Below, piece after piece: positions 50,001 through 62,490 of a DNA stretch of 64,000 nucleotides. Position numbers and translations under genes: made by a program. The stretch comes from Ptiloglossa arizonensis (taxonomy: Eukaryota; Arthropoda; Insecta; Hymenoptera; Colletidae). The notes under the pieces are model-generated. The model did no database searches and was not told the DNA's origin. It worked only from the letters and a program-made list of their open reading frames with translations. Position 1 is the first letter of the stretch. Every line of letters begins with the position of its first letter. The DNA is taken from assembly GCF_051014685.1 (NCBI RefSeq), contig NW_027478853.1:62001-126000 (forward strand). The letters are read 5' to 3'.

Positions 50001-52837
50001 CGATTACAAGGGTATGTGTAGTTTTCCCCTAGGCCGTTCTAGTTATTCGTTTCGAGCATCAGAACGGCGAAAATTTTGAGTTTCTCAAGCGTTTCTTACC
50101 TCCAAACTGCCATATATCGCGAACGGATTGACTAATCCACAAAATTTCTGTTGCATCTGAAAGTAGAAACTCGCCCGATTACAACGGTAGGTGTAGTTTT
50201 CCCCTAGGCCGTTCTAGTTATTCGTTTAGGGCATCAGAACTGCGAAAATTTTGAGTTTCTCAAGCGTTTCTTATCTCCAAACTGCCACATCTCGCAAACG
50301 GATTGACCAATCCGCAAAATTTCTGTTGCATCTGAAAGTAGAAACACGCCCGATTACAGCGGCATGTGTAGTTTTCCCCTAGGCCGTTCCAGTTATTCAT
50401 TTCGAGCATCATAACTGCGAAAATTTTGAGTTTCTCAAGCGTTTCTTACCTCCAAACTGCCATATCTCGCGAACGGAGTGACCAATCCGCAAAATTTCTG
50501 TTGCATCTGAAAGTAGAAACTCGTCCGATTACAACGGTATGCGCACTTTTCCCCTAGGCCGTTCTAGTTATTTGTGTCAAGCATCAGAACTGCGAAAATT
50601 TTGAGTTTATCAAGCGTTTCTTACCTCCAGACTGCCATATCTCGCGAACGGATTGACCGATCCGCAAAATTTCTGTTGCATCTGAAAGTAGAAACTCGCC
50701 CGATTACAACGGTATGTGTAGTTTTCCCCTGGGCCGTTCCAGTTATTCATTTCGAGCATCAGAACTGCGAAAATTTTGAGTTCCTCAAGCGTTTCGTACC
50801 TCCAAACTGCCATATCTCGCGAACGGATTGACCAATCCGCAAAATTTCTGTTGCATCTGAAAGTAGAAACTCGCTCGATTACAACGGTAGGTGTAGTTTT
50901 CCCCTAGGCCGTTCTAGTTATTCGTTTAGGGCATCAGAACTGCGAAAATTTTGAGTTGCTCAAGCGTTTCTTACCTCCAAACTGCCACATCTCGCAAACG
51001 GATTGACCAATCCGCAAAATTTCTGTTGCATCTGAAAGTAGAAACTCGCCCGATTACAGCGGCATGTGTAGTTTTCCCCTAGGCCGTTCCAGTTATTCAT
51101 TTCGAGCATCATAACTGCGAAAATTTTGAGTTTCTCAAGCGTTTCTTACATCCATACTGCCATATCTCGCGAACGGATTGACCAATCCGCAAAATTTCTG
51201 TTGCATCTGAAAGTAGAAACACGCCCGATTACAACGGTAGGTGTAGTTTTCCCCTAGGCCGTTCCTGTTATTCATTTCGAGCATCAGAACTGCGAAAATT
51301 TTGAGTTTCTCAAGCGTTTCTTACCTCCAAACTGCCATATCTCGCGAACGGACTGACCAATCCGCAAAATTTCTGTTGCTTCTGAAAGTAGAAACTCGCC
51401 CGATTACAACGGTATGCGCACTTTTCCCCTAGGCCGTTCTAGTTATTCGTTTCGAGCGTCAGAACTGCGAAAATTTTGAGTTTCTCAAGCGTTTCTTACC
51501 TCCAAACTGCCATATCTCGCGAACGGAGTGACCAATCCGCAAAATTTCTGTTGCATCTGAAAGTAGAAACTCGCCCGATTACAAAGGTATGTGTAGTTTT
51601 CCCCTAGGCCGTTCTAGTTATTCGTTTCGAGCATCAGAACGGCGAAAATTTTGAGTTTCTCAAGCGTTTCTTACCTCCAAACTGCCATATATCGCGAACG
51701 GATTGACTAATCCACAAAATTTCTGTTGCATCTGAAAGTAGAAACTCGTCCGGTTACAACGGTATGCGTACTTCTCCCCTAGGCCGTTCTAGTTACTCGT
51801 TTCGAGCATCAGAACTGCGAAAATTTTGAGTTTCTCAAGCGTTTCTTATCTCCAAATTGCCATATCTCGCGAACGGATTGACCATTCCGCAAAATTTCTG
51901 TTGCAACTGAAAGTAGAAACTCGCCCGATTACAACGGTAGGTGTAGTTTTCCCCTAGGCCGTTCTAGTTATTCGTTTAGGGCATCAGAACTGCGAAAATT
52001 TTGAGTTTCTCAAGCGTTTCTTATCTCCAAATTGCCATATCTCGCGAACGGATTGATCAATCCGCAAAATTTCTGTTGCATCTGAAAGTAGAAACTCGCC
52101 CGATTACAACGGTATGCGCACTTTTCCCCTAGGCCGTTCTAGTTATTTGTGTCGAGCATCAGAACTGCGAAAATTTTGAGTTTCTCAAGCGTTTCTTACC
52201 TCCAGACTGCCATATCTCGCGAACGGATTGACCGATCCGCAAAATTTCTGTTGCATCTGAAAGTAGAAACTCGCCCGATTACAACGGTATGTGTAGTTTT
52301 CCCCTGGGCCGTTCCAGTTATTCATTTCGAGCATCAGAACTGCGAAAATTTTGAGTTCCTCAAGCGTTTCTTACCTCCAAACTGCCACATCTCGCAAACG
52401 GATTGACCAATCCGCAAAATTTCTGTTGCATCTGAAAGTAGAAACTCGCCCGATTACAGCGGCATGTGTAGTTTTCCCCTAGGCCGTTCCAGTTATTCAT
52501 TTCGAGCATCACAACTGCGAAAATTTTGAGTTTCTCAAGCGTTTCTTACATCCATACTGCCATATCTCGCGAACGGATTGACCAATCCGCAAAATTTCTG
52601 TTGCATCTGAAAGTAGAAACACGCCCGATTACAACGGTAGGTGTAGTTTTCCCCTAGGCCGTTCTAGTTATTCGTTTAGTGCATCAGAACTGCGAAAATT
52701 TTGAGTTTCTCATGCGTTTCTTACCTCCAAACTGCCACATCTCGCAAACGGATTGACCAATCCGCAAAATTTCTGTTGCATCTGAAAGTAGAAACTCGCC
52801 CGATTACAACGGTAGGTGTAGTTTTCCCCTAGGCCGT
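44058..52837 (+). repeat. Higher-order region with 9-, 10- and 13-monomer periods
   Basis: A diagnostic monomer with CCATATATCGCG and GACTAATCC recurs at 44511, 46261, 47836, 50110, 51685 and 53260, giving intervals of 1,750, 1,575, 2,274, 1,575 and 1,575 bp (10, 9, 13 less one base, 9 and 9 monomers). It is usually followed by TCGTCCGATTAC with GCGTACTTCTCC, then CAAATTGCC with GACCATTCC, then TTTAGGGCATC, then CTCGCAAACGG. Short runs of nearly identical neighbours also occur: ACAAAGGTATG monomers at 44.2 and 44.4 kb, and CTCGCAAACGG monomers at 44.86 and 45.04 kb. No insertion of other DNA was seen. Confidence 0.8.
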
Positions 52838-55800
52838 TCTAGTTACTCGTTTCGAGCATCAGAACTGCGAAAATTTTGAGTTTCTCAAGCGTTTCTTATC
52901 TCCAAACTGCCATATCTTCCGAACGGATTGATCAATCCGCAAAATTTCTGTTGCATCTGAAAGTAGAAACTCGCCCGATTACAACGGTAGGTGTAGTTTT
53001 CCCCTAGGCCGTTCTAGTTATTCGTTTAGGGCATCAGAACTGCGAAAATTTTGAGTTTCTCAAGCGTTTCTCACCTCCAAACTGCCGCATCTCGCAAACG
53101 GATTGACCAATCCGCAAAATTTCTGTTGCATCTGAAAGTAGAAACTCGCCCGATTACAACGGTACGTGTAGTTTTCCCCTAGGCCGTTCTAGTTATTCGT
53201 TTCGAGCATCAGAACGGCGAAAATTTTGAGTTTCTCAAGCGTTTCTTACCTCCAAACTGCCATATATCGCGAACGGATTGACTAATCCGCAAAATTTCTG
53301 TTGCATCTGAAAGTAGAAACTCGTCCGATTACAACGGTATGCGTACTTCTCCCCTAGGCCGTTCTAGTTACTCGTTTCGAGCATCAGAACTGCGAAAATT
53401 TTGAGTTTCTCAAGCGTTTCTTATCTCCAAATTGCCATATCTCGCGAACGGATTGACCATTCCGCAAAATTTCTGTTGCATCTGAAAGTAGAAACTCGCC
53501 CGATTACAACGGTAGGTGTAGTTTTCCCCTAGGCCGTTCTAGTTATTCGTTTAGGGCATCAGAACTGCGAAAATTTTGAGGTTCTCAAGCGTTTCTTACC
53601 TCCAAACTGCCATATCTCGCGAACGGATTGACCAATCCGCAAAATTTCTGTTGCATCTGAAAGTAGAAACTCGCCCGATTACAACGGTAGGTGTAGTTTT
53701 CCCCTAGGCCGTTCTAGTTACTCGTTTCGAGCATCATAACTGCGAAAATTTTGAGTTTCTCAAGCGTTTCTTACCTCCAAACTGCCATATCTCGCGAACG
53801 GATTGACCAATCCGCAAAATTTCTGTTGCATCTGAAAGTAGAAACTCGCCCGATTACAACGGTACGTGTAGTTTTCCCCTAGGCCGTTCTAGTTATTCGT
53901 TTCGAGCATCAGACTGCGAAAATTTTGAGTTTCTCAAGCGTTTCTTACATCCATACTGCCATATCTCGCGAACGGATTGACCAATCCGCAAAATTTCTGT
54001 TGCATCTGAAAGTAGAAACACGCCCGATTACAGCTGTATGTGTAGTTTTCCCCTAGGCTGTTCTAGTTATTCGTTTCGAGCATCAGAACTGCGAAAATTT
54101 TGAGTTTCTCAAGCGTTTCTTCTCTCCAAACTGCCATATCTCGCGAACGGATTGACCAATCCGCAAAATTTCTGTTGCATCTGAAAGTAGAAACTCGCCC
54201 GATGACAACGGTATGTGTAGTTTTCCCCTAGGCCGCTCTAGTTACTCGTTTCGAGCATCAGAACTGCGAAAATTTTGAGTTTCTCAAGCGTTTCTTATCT
54301 CCAAACTGCCATATCTTCCGAACGGATTGATCAATCCGCAAAATTTCTGTTGCATCTGAAAGTAGAAACTCGCCCGATTACAACGGTAGGTGTAGTTTTC
54401 CCCTAGGCCGTTCTAGTTATTCGTTTAGGGCATCAGAACTGCGAAAATTTTGAGTTTCTCAAGCGTTTCTTACCTCCAAACTGCCGCATCTCGCAAACGG
54501 ATTGACCAATCCGCAAAATTTCTGTTGCATCTGAAAGTAGTAACTCGCCCGATTACAACGGTACGTGTAGTTTTCCCCTAGGCCGTTCCAGTTATTCGTT
54601 TCGAGCATCAGAACGGCGAAAATTTTGAGTTTCTCAAGCGTTTCTTACCTCCAAACTGCCATATATCGCGAACGGATTGACTAATCCGCAAAATTTCTGT
54701 TGCATCTGAAAGTAGAAACTCGTCCGATTACAACGGTATGCGTACTTCTCCCCTAGGCCGTTCTAGTTACTCGTTTCGAGCATCAGAACTGCGAAAATTT
54801 TGAGTTTCTCAAGCGTTTCTTATCTCCAAATTGCCATATCTCGCGAACGGATTGACCATTCCGCAAAATTTCTGTTGCATCTGAAAGTAGAAACTCGCCT
54901 GATTACAACGGTAGGTGTAGTTTTCCCCTAGGCCGTTCTAGTTATTCGTTTAGGGCATCAGAACTGCGAAAATTTTGAGTTTCTCAAGCGTTTCTTACCT
55001 CCAAACTGCCATATCTCGCGAACGGATCGACCAATCCGCAAAATTTCTGTTGCATCTGAAAGTAGAAACTCGCCCGATTACAACGGTAGGTGTAGTTTTC
55101 CCCTAGGCCGTTCTAGTTACTCGTTTCGAGCATCATAACTGCGAAAATTTTGAGTTTCTCAAGCGTTTCTTACCTCCAAACTGCCATATCTCGCGAACGG
55201 ATTGACCAATCCGCAAAATTTCTGTTGCGTCTGAAAGTAGAAACTCGCCCGATTACAACGGTACGTATAGTTTTCCCCTAGGCCGTTCTAGTTATTCGTT
55301 TCGAGCATCAGACTGCGAAAATTGTGAGTTTCTCAAGCGTTTCTTACATCCATACTGCCATATCTCGCGAACGGATTGACCAATCCGCAAAATTTCTGTT
55401 GCATCTGAAAGTAGAAACACGCCCGATTACAGCTGTATGTGTAGTTTTCCCCTAGGCAGTTCTAGTTATTCGTTTCGAGCATCAGAACTGCGAAAATTTT
55501 GAGTTTCTCAAGCGTTTCTTGTCTCCAAACAGCCATATCTCGCGAACGGATTGACCAATCCGCAAAATTTCTGTTGCATCTGAAAGTAGAAACTCGCCCG
55601 ATGACAACGGTATGTGTAGTTTTCCACTAGGCCGCTCTAGTTACTCGTTTCGAGCATCAGAACTGCGAAAATTTTGAGTTTCTCAAGCGTTTCTTATCTC
55701 CAAACTGCCATATCTTCCGAACGGATTGATCAATCCGCAAAATTTCTGTTGCATCTGAAAGTAGAAACTCGCCCGATTACAACGGTAGGCGTAGTTTTTC

Positions 55801-57034
55801 CCTAGGCCGTTCTAGTTATTCGTTTAGGGCATCAGAACTGCGAAAATTTTGAGTTTCTCAAGCGTTTCTTACCTCCAAACTGCCACATCTCGCAAACGGA
55901 TTGATCAATCCGCAAAATTTCTGTTGCATCTGAAAGTAGAAACTCGCCCGATTACAACGGTTGGTGTAGTTTTCCCCTAGGCCGTTCTAGTTACTCGTTT
56001 CGAGCATCATAACTGCGAAAATTATGAGTTTCTCAAGCGTTTCTTACCTCCATACTGCCATATCTCGCGAACGGATCGACCAATCCGCAAAATTTCTGTT
56101 GCATCTGAAAGTAGAAACTCGCCCGATTACAACGGTATGCGCACTTTTCCCCTAGGCCGTTCTAGTTATTCGTGTCGAGCATCAGAACTGCGAAAATTTT
56201 GAGTTTCTCAAGCGTTTCTTACCTCCAAACTGCCATATCTCGCGAACGGAGTGACCAATCCGCAAAATTTCTGTTGCATCTGAAAGTAGAAACTCGCCCG
56301 ATTACAACCGTACGTGTAGTTTTCCCCTAGGCCGTTCTAGTTATTCGTTTCGAGCATCAGAACGGCGAAAATTGTGAGTTTCTCAAGCGTTTCTTACCTC
56401 CAAACTGCCATATATCGCGAACGGATTGACTAATCCGCAAAATTTCTGTTGCATTTGAAAGTAGAAACTCGTCCGATTACAACGGTATGCGTACTTCTCC
56501 CCTAGGCCGTTCTAGTTACTCGTTTCGAGCATCAGAACTGCGAAAATTTTGAGTTTCTCAAGCGTTTCTTACCTCCAAACTGCCATATCTCGCGAACGGA
56601 TTGACCAATCCGCAAAATTTCTGTTGCATCTGAAAGTAGAAACTCGCCCGATTACAACGGTAGGTATAGTTTTCCCCTAGGCCGTTCTAGTTACTCGTTT
56701 CGAGCATCATAACTGCGAAAATTTTGAGTTTCTCAAGCGTTTCTTACCTCCAAACTGCCATATCTCGCGAACGGATTGACCAATCCGCAAAATTTCTGTT
56801 GCGTCTGAAAGTAGAAACTCGCCCGATTACAACGGTACGTGTAGTTTTCCCCTAGGCCGTTCTAGTTATTCGTTTCGAGCATCAGACTGCGAAAATTTTG
56901 AGTTTCTCAAGCGTTTCTTGTCTCCAAACTGCCATATCTCGCGAACGGATTGACCAATCCGCAAAATTTCTGTTGCATCTGAAAGTAGAAACTCGCCCGA
57001 TGACAACGGTATGTGTAGTTTTCCCCTAGGCCGC
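52838..57034 (+). repeat. 8-monomer higher-order repeat, three copies of 1,399 bp
   Basis: The marker CATATCTTCCGAACGG lies at 52911, 54310, 55709 and 57108, each interval exactly 1,399 bp (8 x 175 minus the one-base deletion CATCAGACTGCG). Copies are about 52838-54236, 54237-55635 and 55636-57034, with a fourth beginning at 57035 and diverging by about 57180. Copies one and two differ at roughly a dozen bases. The third is rearranged inside: about two monomers inserted around 55.95-56.3 kb (one CGTGTCGAGC, GGAGTGACC type) and two others missing, leaving the total unchanged. This is the most regular higher-order repeat in the window. Confidence 0.9.
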
Positions 57035-57865
57035 TCTAGTTACTCGTTTCGAGCATCAGAACTGCGAAAATTTTGAGTTTCTCAAGCGTTTCTTATCTCC
57101 AAACTGCCATATCTTCCGAACGGATTGATCAATCCGCAAAATTTCTGTTGCATCTGAAAGTAGAAACTCGCCCGATTACAACGGTAGGTGTAGTTTTCCC
57201 CTAGGCCGTTCTAGTTACTCGTTTCGAGCATCAGAACTGCGAAAATTTTGAGTTTCTCAAGCTTTTCTTACCTCCAAACTGCCATATCTCGCGAACGGAT
57301 TGACCAATCCGCAAAATTTCTGTTGCATCTGAAAGTAGAAACTCGCCCGATTACAACGGTAGGTGTAGTTTTCCCCTAGGCCGTTCTAGTTACTCGTTTC
57401 GAGCATCATAACTGCGAAAATTTTGAGTTTCTCAAGCGTTTCTTACCTCCAAACTGCCATATCTCGCGAACGGATTGACCAATCCGCAAAATTTCTGTTG
57501 CGTCTGAAAGTAGAAACTCGCCCGATTACAACGGTAGGTGTAGTTTTCCCCTAGGCCGTTCTAGTTACTCGTTTCGAGCATCAGAACTGCGAAAATTTTG
57601 AGTTTCTCAAGCTTTTCTTACCTCCAAACTGCCATATCTCGCGAACGGATTGACCAATCCGCAAAATTTCTGTTGCATCTGAAAGTAGAAACTCGCCCGA
57701 TTACAACGGTATGCGAACTTTTCCCCTAGGCCGTCCTAGTTATATGTTTCGAGCATCAGAACGGCGAAAATTTTGAGTTTCTCAAGCGTTTCTTACTTCC
57801 AAACTGCCATATCTCGCGAACGGATTGACCAATCCCCAAAATTTCTGTTGCATCTGAAAGTAGAA
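57035..57865 (+). repeat. Transition monomers between two higher-order families
   Basis: Five monomers follow the last 8-mer marker. A dimer with CAAGCTTTTCTTACC then CATAACTG appears at about 57.2-57.55 kb, and the CAAGCTTTTC form returns at about 57.6 kb, 350 bp later. The last unit (GTATGCGAACTTTTCC, GTTATATG, GAACGGCG) is the first member of the family that fills the right end. Spacing is still regular up to here. Confidence 0.7.
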
Positions 57866-60800
57866 ACTCGCCAATTACAACGGTATGCGTACTTTTCCCC
57901 TAGGCCGCACTAGTTACTCGTTTCGAGCATCAGAACTGCGAAAATTTTGAGTTTCTCAAGCGTTTCTTATCTCCAAACTGCCATATCTCGCGAACGGATT
58001 GATCAATCCGCAATATTTCTGTTGCATCTGAAAGTAGAAACTCGCCCGATTACAACGGTATGCGCACTTTTCCCCTAGCCGTTCTAGTTATTCGTGTCGA
58101 GCATCAGAACTGCGAAAATTTTGAGTTTCTCAAGCGTTTCTTACCTCCAAACTGCCATATCTCGCGAACGGAGTGACCAATCCGCAAAATTTCTGTTGCA
58201 TCTGAAAGTAGAAACTCGCCGATTAAACGGTAGGTGTAGTTTTCCCCTAGGCCGTTCTAGTTATTCGTTTAGGGCATCGGAACTGCGAAAATTTTGAGTT
58301 TATCAAGCGCTTCTTACCTCCAAACTGCCATATCTCGCGAACGGATTGACCAATCCGCAAAATTTCTGTTGCTTCTGAAAGTAGAAACTCGCCCGATTAC
58401 AACGGTATGCGTACTTCTCCCTAGGCCGTTCTAGTCATTCGTTTCGAGCATCAGAACTGCGAAAATTTTGAGTTTCTCAGCGTTTCTTATCTGCAAACTG
58501 CCATATCTCGCGAACGGATTGATCAATCCGCAAAATTTCTGTTGCATCTGAAAGTAGAAACTCGCCCGATTACAACGGTATGCGTACTTTTCCCCTAGGC
58601 CGTTCTAGTTATTCGTTTCGAGCATCAGAACGGCGAAAATTTGAGTTTCTCAAGCGTTTCTTACTTCCAAACTGCCATATCTCGCGAACGGATTGACCAA
58701 TCCGCAAAATTTCTGTTGCATCTGAAAGTAGAAACTCGCCAATTACAACGGTATGTGTAGTTTTCCCCTAGGCCGCTCTAGTTACTCGTTTCGAGCATCA
58801 GAACTGCGAAAATTTTGAGTTTCTCAAGCGTTTCTTATCTCCAAACTGCCATATCTCGCGAACGGATTGATCAATCCGCAAAATTTCTGTTGCATCTGAA
58901 AGTAGAAACTCGCCCGATTACAACGGTATGCGTACTTTTCCCCTAGGCCGTTCTAGTTATTCGTTTCGAGCATCAGAACGGCGAAAATTTTGAGTTTCTC
59001 AAACGTTTCTTACTTCCAAACTGCCATATCTCGCGAACGGATTGACCAATCCGCAAAATTTCTGTTGCTTCTGAACCCAATTACAACGGTATGCGTACTT
59101 TTCCCTAGGCCGCTCTAGTTACTCGTTTCGAGCATCAGAACTGCGAAAATTTTGAGTTTCTCAAGCGTTTCTTATCTCCAAACTGCCATATCTCGCGAAC
59201 GGATTGATCAATCCGCAAAATTTCTGTTGCATCTGAAAGTAGAAACTCGCCCGATTACAACGGTATGCGCACTTTTCCCCTAGGCCGCTCTAGTTACTCG
59301 TTTCGAGCATCAGCAACCGCGAAAATTTGAGTTTCTCAAGCGTTTCTTATCTGCAAACTGCCATATCTCGCGAACGGATTGATCAATCCGCAAAATTTCT
59401 CCTGCATCTGAAAGTAGAAACTCCGCCGATTACAACGGTATGTGTAGTTTTTCCCCTAGGCCGTTCTAGTTATTCGTTTTCGAGCATCAGAACGGCGAAA
59501 ATTTTGAGTTTCCTCAAGCGTTTCTTACCTCCAAACTGCCATATATCGCGAACGGATTGACTAATCCGCAAAATTTCTGTTGCATCTGAAAGTAGAAACT
59601 CGCCCGATTACAACGGTATGCGTACTTTCCCCTAGGCCGTACTAGTTACTCGTTTCGAGCATCAGAACTGCGAAATTTTGAGTTTCTCAAGCGTTTCTTA
59701 TTTCCAAACACCCATATCTCGCGAACGGATTGATCAATCCCCAAAATTTCTGTTGCATCTGAAAGTAGAAAGCTCGCCCCGATTACAACGGTATGCGCAC
59801 TTTTCCCCTAGCCGTTCTAGTTATTCGTTTCGAGCATCAGAACGGCGAAAATTTTGAGTTTCTCAAGCGTTTCTTACCTCCAAACTGCAATATCTCGCGA
59901 ACGGATTGACCAATCCGCAAAATTTCTGTTGCATCTGAAAGTAGAGAAACTCGCCCAATTACAACCGTATGCGTACTTTTCCCCTAGGCCGCTCTAGTTA
60001 CTCGTTTCGAGCATCAGAACTGCGAAAATTTTGAGTTTCTCAAGCTTTTCTTACCTCCAAACCTGCCATATCTCGCGAACGGTATTGACCAATCCGCAAA
60101 ATTTCTGTTGCATCTGAAAGTAGAAACTCGCCCGATTACAACGGTATGCGAACTTTTCCCCTAGGCTGTCCTAGTTATTTGTTTCGAGCATCAGAACGGC
60201 GAAAATTTTGAGTTTCTCAAGCGTTTCTTACTTCCAAACTGCCATATCTCGCGAACGGATTGACCAATCCGCAAAATTTCTGTTGCATCTGAAAGTAGAA
60301 ACTCGCCCAATTACAACGGTATGCGTACTTTTCCCCTAGGCCGCACTAGTTACTCGTTTCGAGCATCAGAAGCTGCGAAAATTTTGAGTTTCTCAAGCGT
60401 TTCTAATCTCCAAACTGCCATATCTCGCGAACGGATTGATCAATCCGCAATATTTCTGTTGCATCTGAAAGTAGAAACTCGCCCGATTACAACGGTTTGC
60501 GCACTTTTCCCCCTAGGCCGTTCTAGTTATTCGTGTCGAGCATCAGAACTGCGAAAATTTTGAGTTTCTCAAGCGTTTCTTACTTCCAAACTGCCATATC
60601 TCGCGAACGGATTGACCAATCCGCAAAATTTCTGTTGCATCTGAAAGTAGAAACTCGCCCAATTACAACGGTATGTGTAGTTTTCCCCTAGGCCGCTCTA
60701 GTTACTCGTTTCGAGCATCAGAACTGCGAAAATTTTGAGTTTCTCAAGCGTTTCTTATCTCCAAACTGCCATATCTCGCGAACGGATTGATCAATCCGCA

Positions 60801-60925
60801 AAATTTCTGTTGCATCTGAAAGTAGAAACTCGCCCGATTACAACGGTATGCGTACTTTTCCCCTAGCCGTTCTAGTTATTCGTTTCGAGCATCAGAACGG
60901 CGAAAATTTTGAGTTTCTCAACGTT
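57866..60925 (+). repeat. Indel-rich satellite segment, possibly low-quality sequence
   Basis: About 28 small indels lie in this 3.06-kb stretch, mostly single bases in or next to short homopolymers: CGCCAATT (57871), CCTAGCCG (58077), GATTAAACGG (58223), TTCTCCCTAGG (58418), CTCAGCG (58477), GAAAATTTGAG (58635), a 12-bp loss near 59075 (CTTCTGAACCCAATT), TCAGCAACCGCG (59312), GTTTTTCCCC (59450), CGTTTTCGAG (59477), TTTCCTCAAG (59511), GAAAGCTCGCCCCG (59771), TAGAGAAAC (59944), AAACCTGCC (60060), CGGTATTGACC (60081) and others, ending with CTCAACG (60919). 58.65-60.57 kb otherwise matches 60.57-62.49 kb, where almost none of these indels occur. Outside this segment such indels are rare and shared between copies. 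Confidence 0.85.
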
Positions 60926-62490
60926 TCTTACTTCCAAACTGCCATATCTCGCGAACGGATTGACCAATCCGCAAAATTTCTGTTGCTTCTGAAAGTAGAA
61001 ACTCGCCCAATTACAACGGTATGCGTACTTTTCCCCTAGGCCGCTCTAGTTACTCGTTTCGAGCATCAGAACTGCGAAAATTTTGAGTTTCTCAAGCGTT
61101 TCTTATCTCCAAACTGCCATATCTCGCGAACGGATTGATCAATCCGCAAAATTTCTGTTGCATCTGAAAGTAGAAACTCGCCCGATTACAACGGTATGCG
61201 CACTTTTCCCCTAGGCCGCTCTAGTTACTCGTTTCGAGCATCAGAACCGCGAAAATTTTGAGTTTCTCAAGCGTTTCTTATCTGCAAACTGCCATATCTC
61301 GCGAACGGATTGATCAATCCGCAAAATTTCTCCTGCATCTGAAAGTAGAAACTCGCCCGATTACAACGGTATGTGTAGTTTTCCCCTAGGCCGTTCTAGT
61401 TATTCGTTTCGAGCATCAGAACGGCGAAAATTTTGAGTTTCTCAAGCGTTTCTTACCTCCAAACTGCCATATATCGCGAACGGATTGACTAATCCGCAAA
61501 ATTTCTGTTGCATCTGAAAGTAGAAACTCGCCCGATTACAACGGTATGCGTACTTTCCCCTAGGCCGTACTAGTTACTCGTTTCGAGCATCAGAACTGCG
61601 AAAATTTTGAGTTTCTCAAGCGTTTCTTATTTCCAAACACCCATATCTCGCGAACGGATTGATCAATCCCCAAAATTTCTGTTGCATCTGAAAGTAGAAA
61701 CTCGCCCGATTACAACGGTATGCGCACTTTTCCCCTAGGCCGTTCTAGTTATTCGTTTCGAGCATCAGAACGGCGAAAATTTTGAGTTTCTCAAGCGTTT
61801 CTTACCTCCAAACTGCAATATCTCGCGAACGGATTGACCAATCCGCAAAATTTCTGTTGCATCTGAAAGTAGAAACTCGCCCAATTACAACCGTATGCGT
61901 ACTTTTCCCCTAGGCCGCTCTAGTTACTCGTTTCGAGCATCAGAACTGCGAAAATTTTGAGTTTCTCAAGCTTTTCTTACCTCCAAACTGCCATATCTCG
62001 CGAACGGATTGACCAATCCGCAAAATTTCTGTTGCATCTGAAAGTAGAAACTCGCCCGATTACAACGGTATGCGAACTTTTCCCCTAGGCTGTCCTAGTT
62101 ATTTGTTTCGAGCATCAGAACGGCGAAAATTTTGAGTTTCTCAAGCGTTTCTTACTTCCAAACTGCCATATCTCGCGAACGGATTGACCAATCCGCAAAA
62201 TTTCTGTTGCATCTGAAAGTAGAAACTCGCCCAATTACAACGGTATGCGTACTTTTCCCCTAGGCCGCACTAGTTACTCGTTTCGAGCATCAGAACTGCG
62301 AAAATTTTGAGTTTCTCAAGCGTTTCTAATCTCCAAACTGCCATATCTCGCGAACGGATTGATCAATCCGCAATATTTCTGTTGCATCTGAAAGTAGAAA
62401 CTCGCCCGATTACAACGGTTTGCGCACTTTTCCCCTAGGCCGTTCTAGTTATTCGTGTCGAGCATCAGAACTGCGAAAATTTTGAGTTTC
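60575..62490 (+). repeat. 11-monomer unit, clean counterpart of the indel-rich copy
   Basis: This unit follows the order of 58.65-60.57 kb: TTACTTCC with CGCCCAATTAC and GTATGTGTAG, GAACGGCG, GCTTCTGAAAG, CATCAGAACCGCG, TTCTCCTGCATC (61331, counterpart 59400), CCATATATCGCG, GTACTTTCCCC with CGTACTAG, CAAACACCCATATC, AACTGCAATATC with ACAACCG, CAAGCTTTTC, GTATGCGAAC with CTGTCCTAG, and CGCAATATTTC (62371, counterpart 60448). Only its first 350 bp carry unusual indels (60865 and 60919). Confidence 0.8.

Noticed and set aside
59070..59080. 12-bp deletion as a possible transposon footprint or target site
   Set aside because: No target-site duplication or foreign bases are present, and it lies inside the indel-rich, probably low-quality segment.
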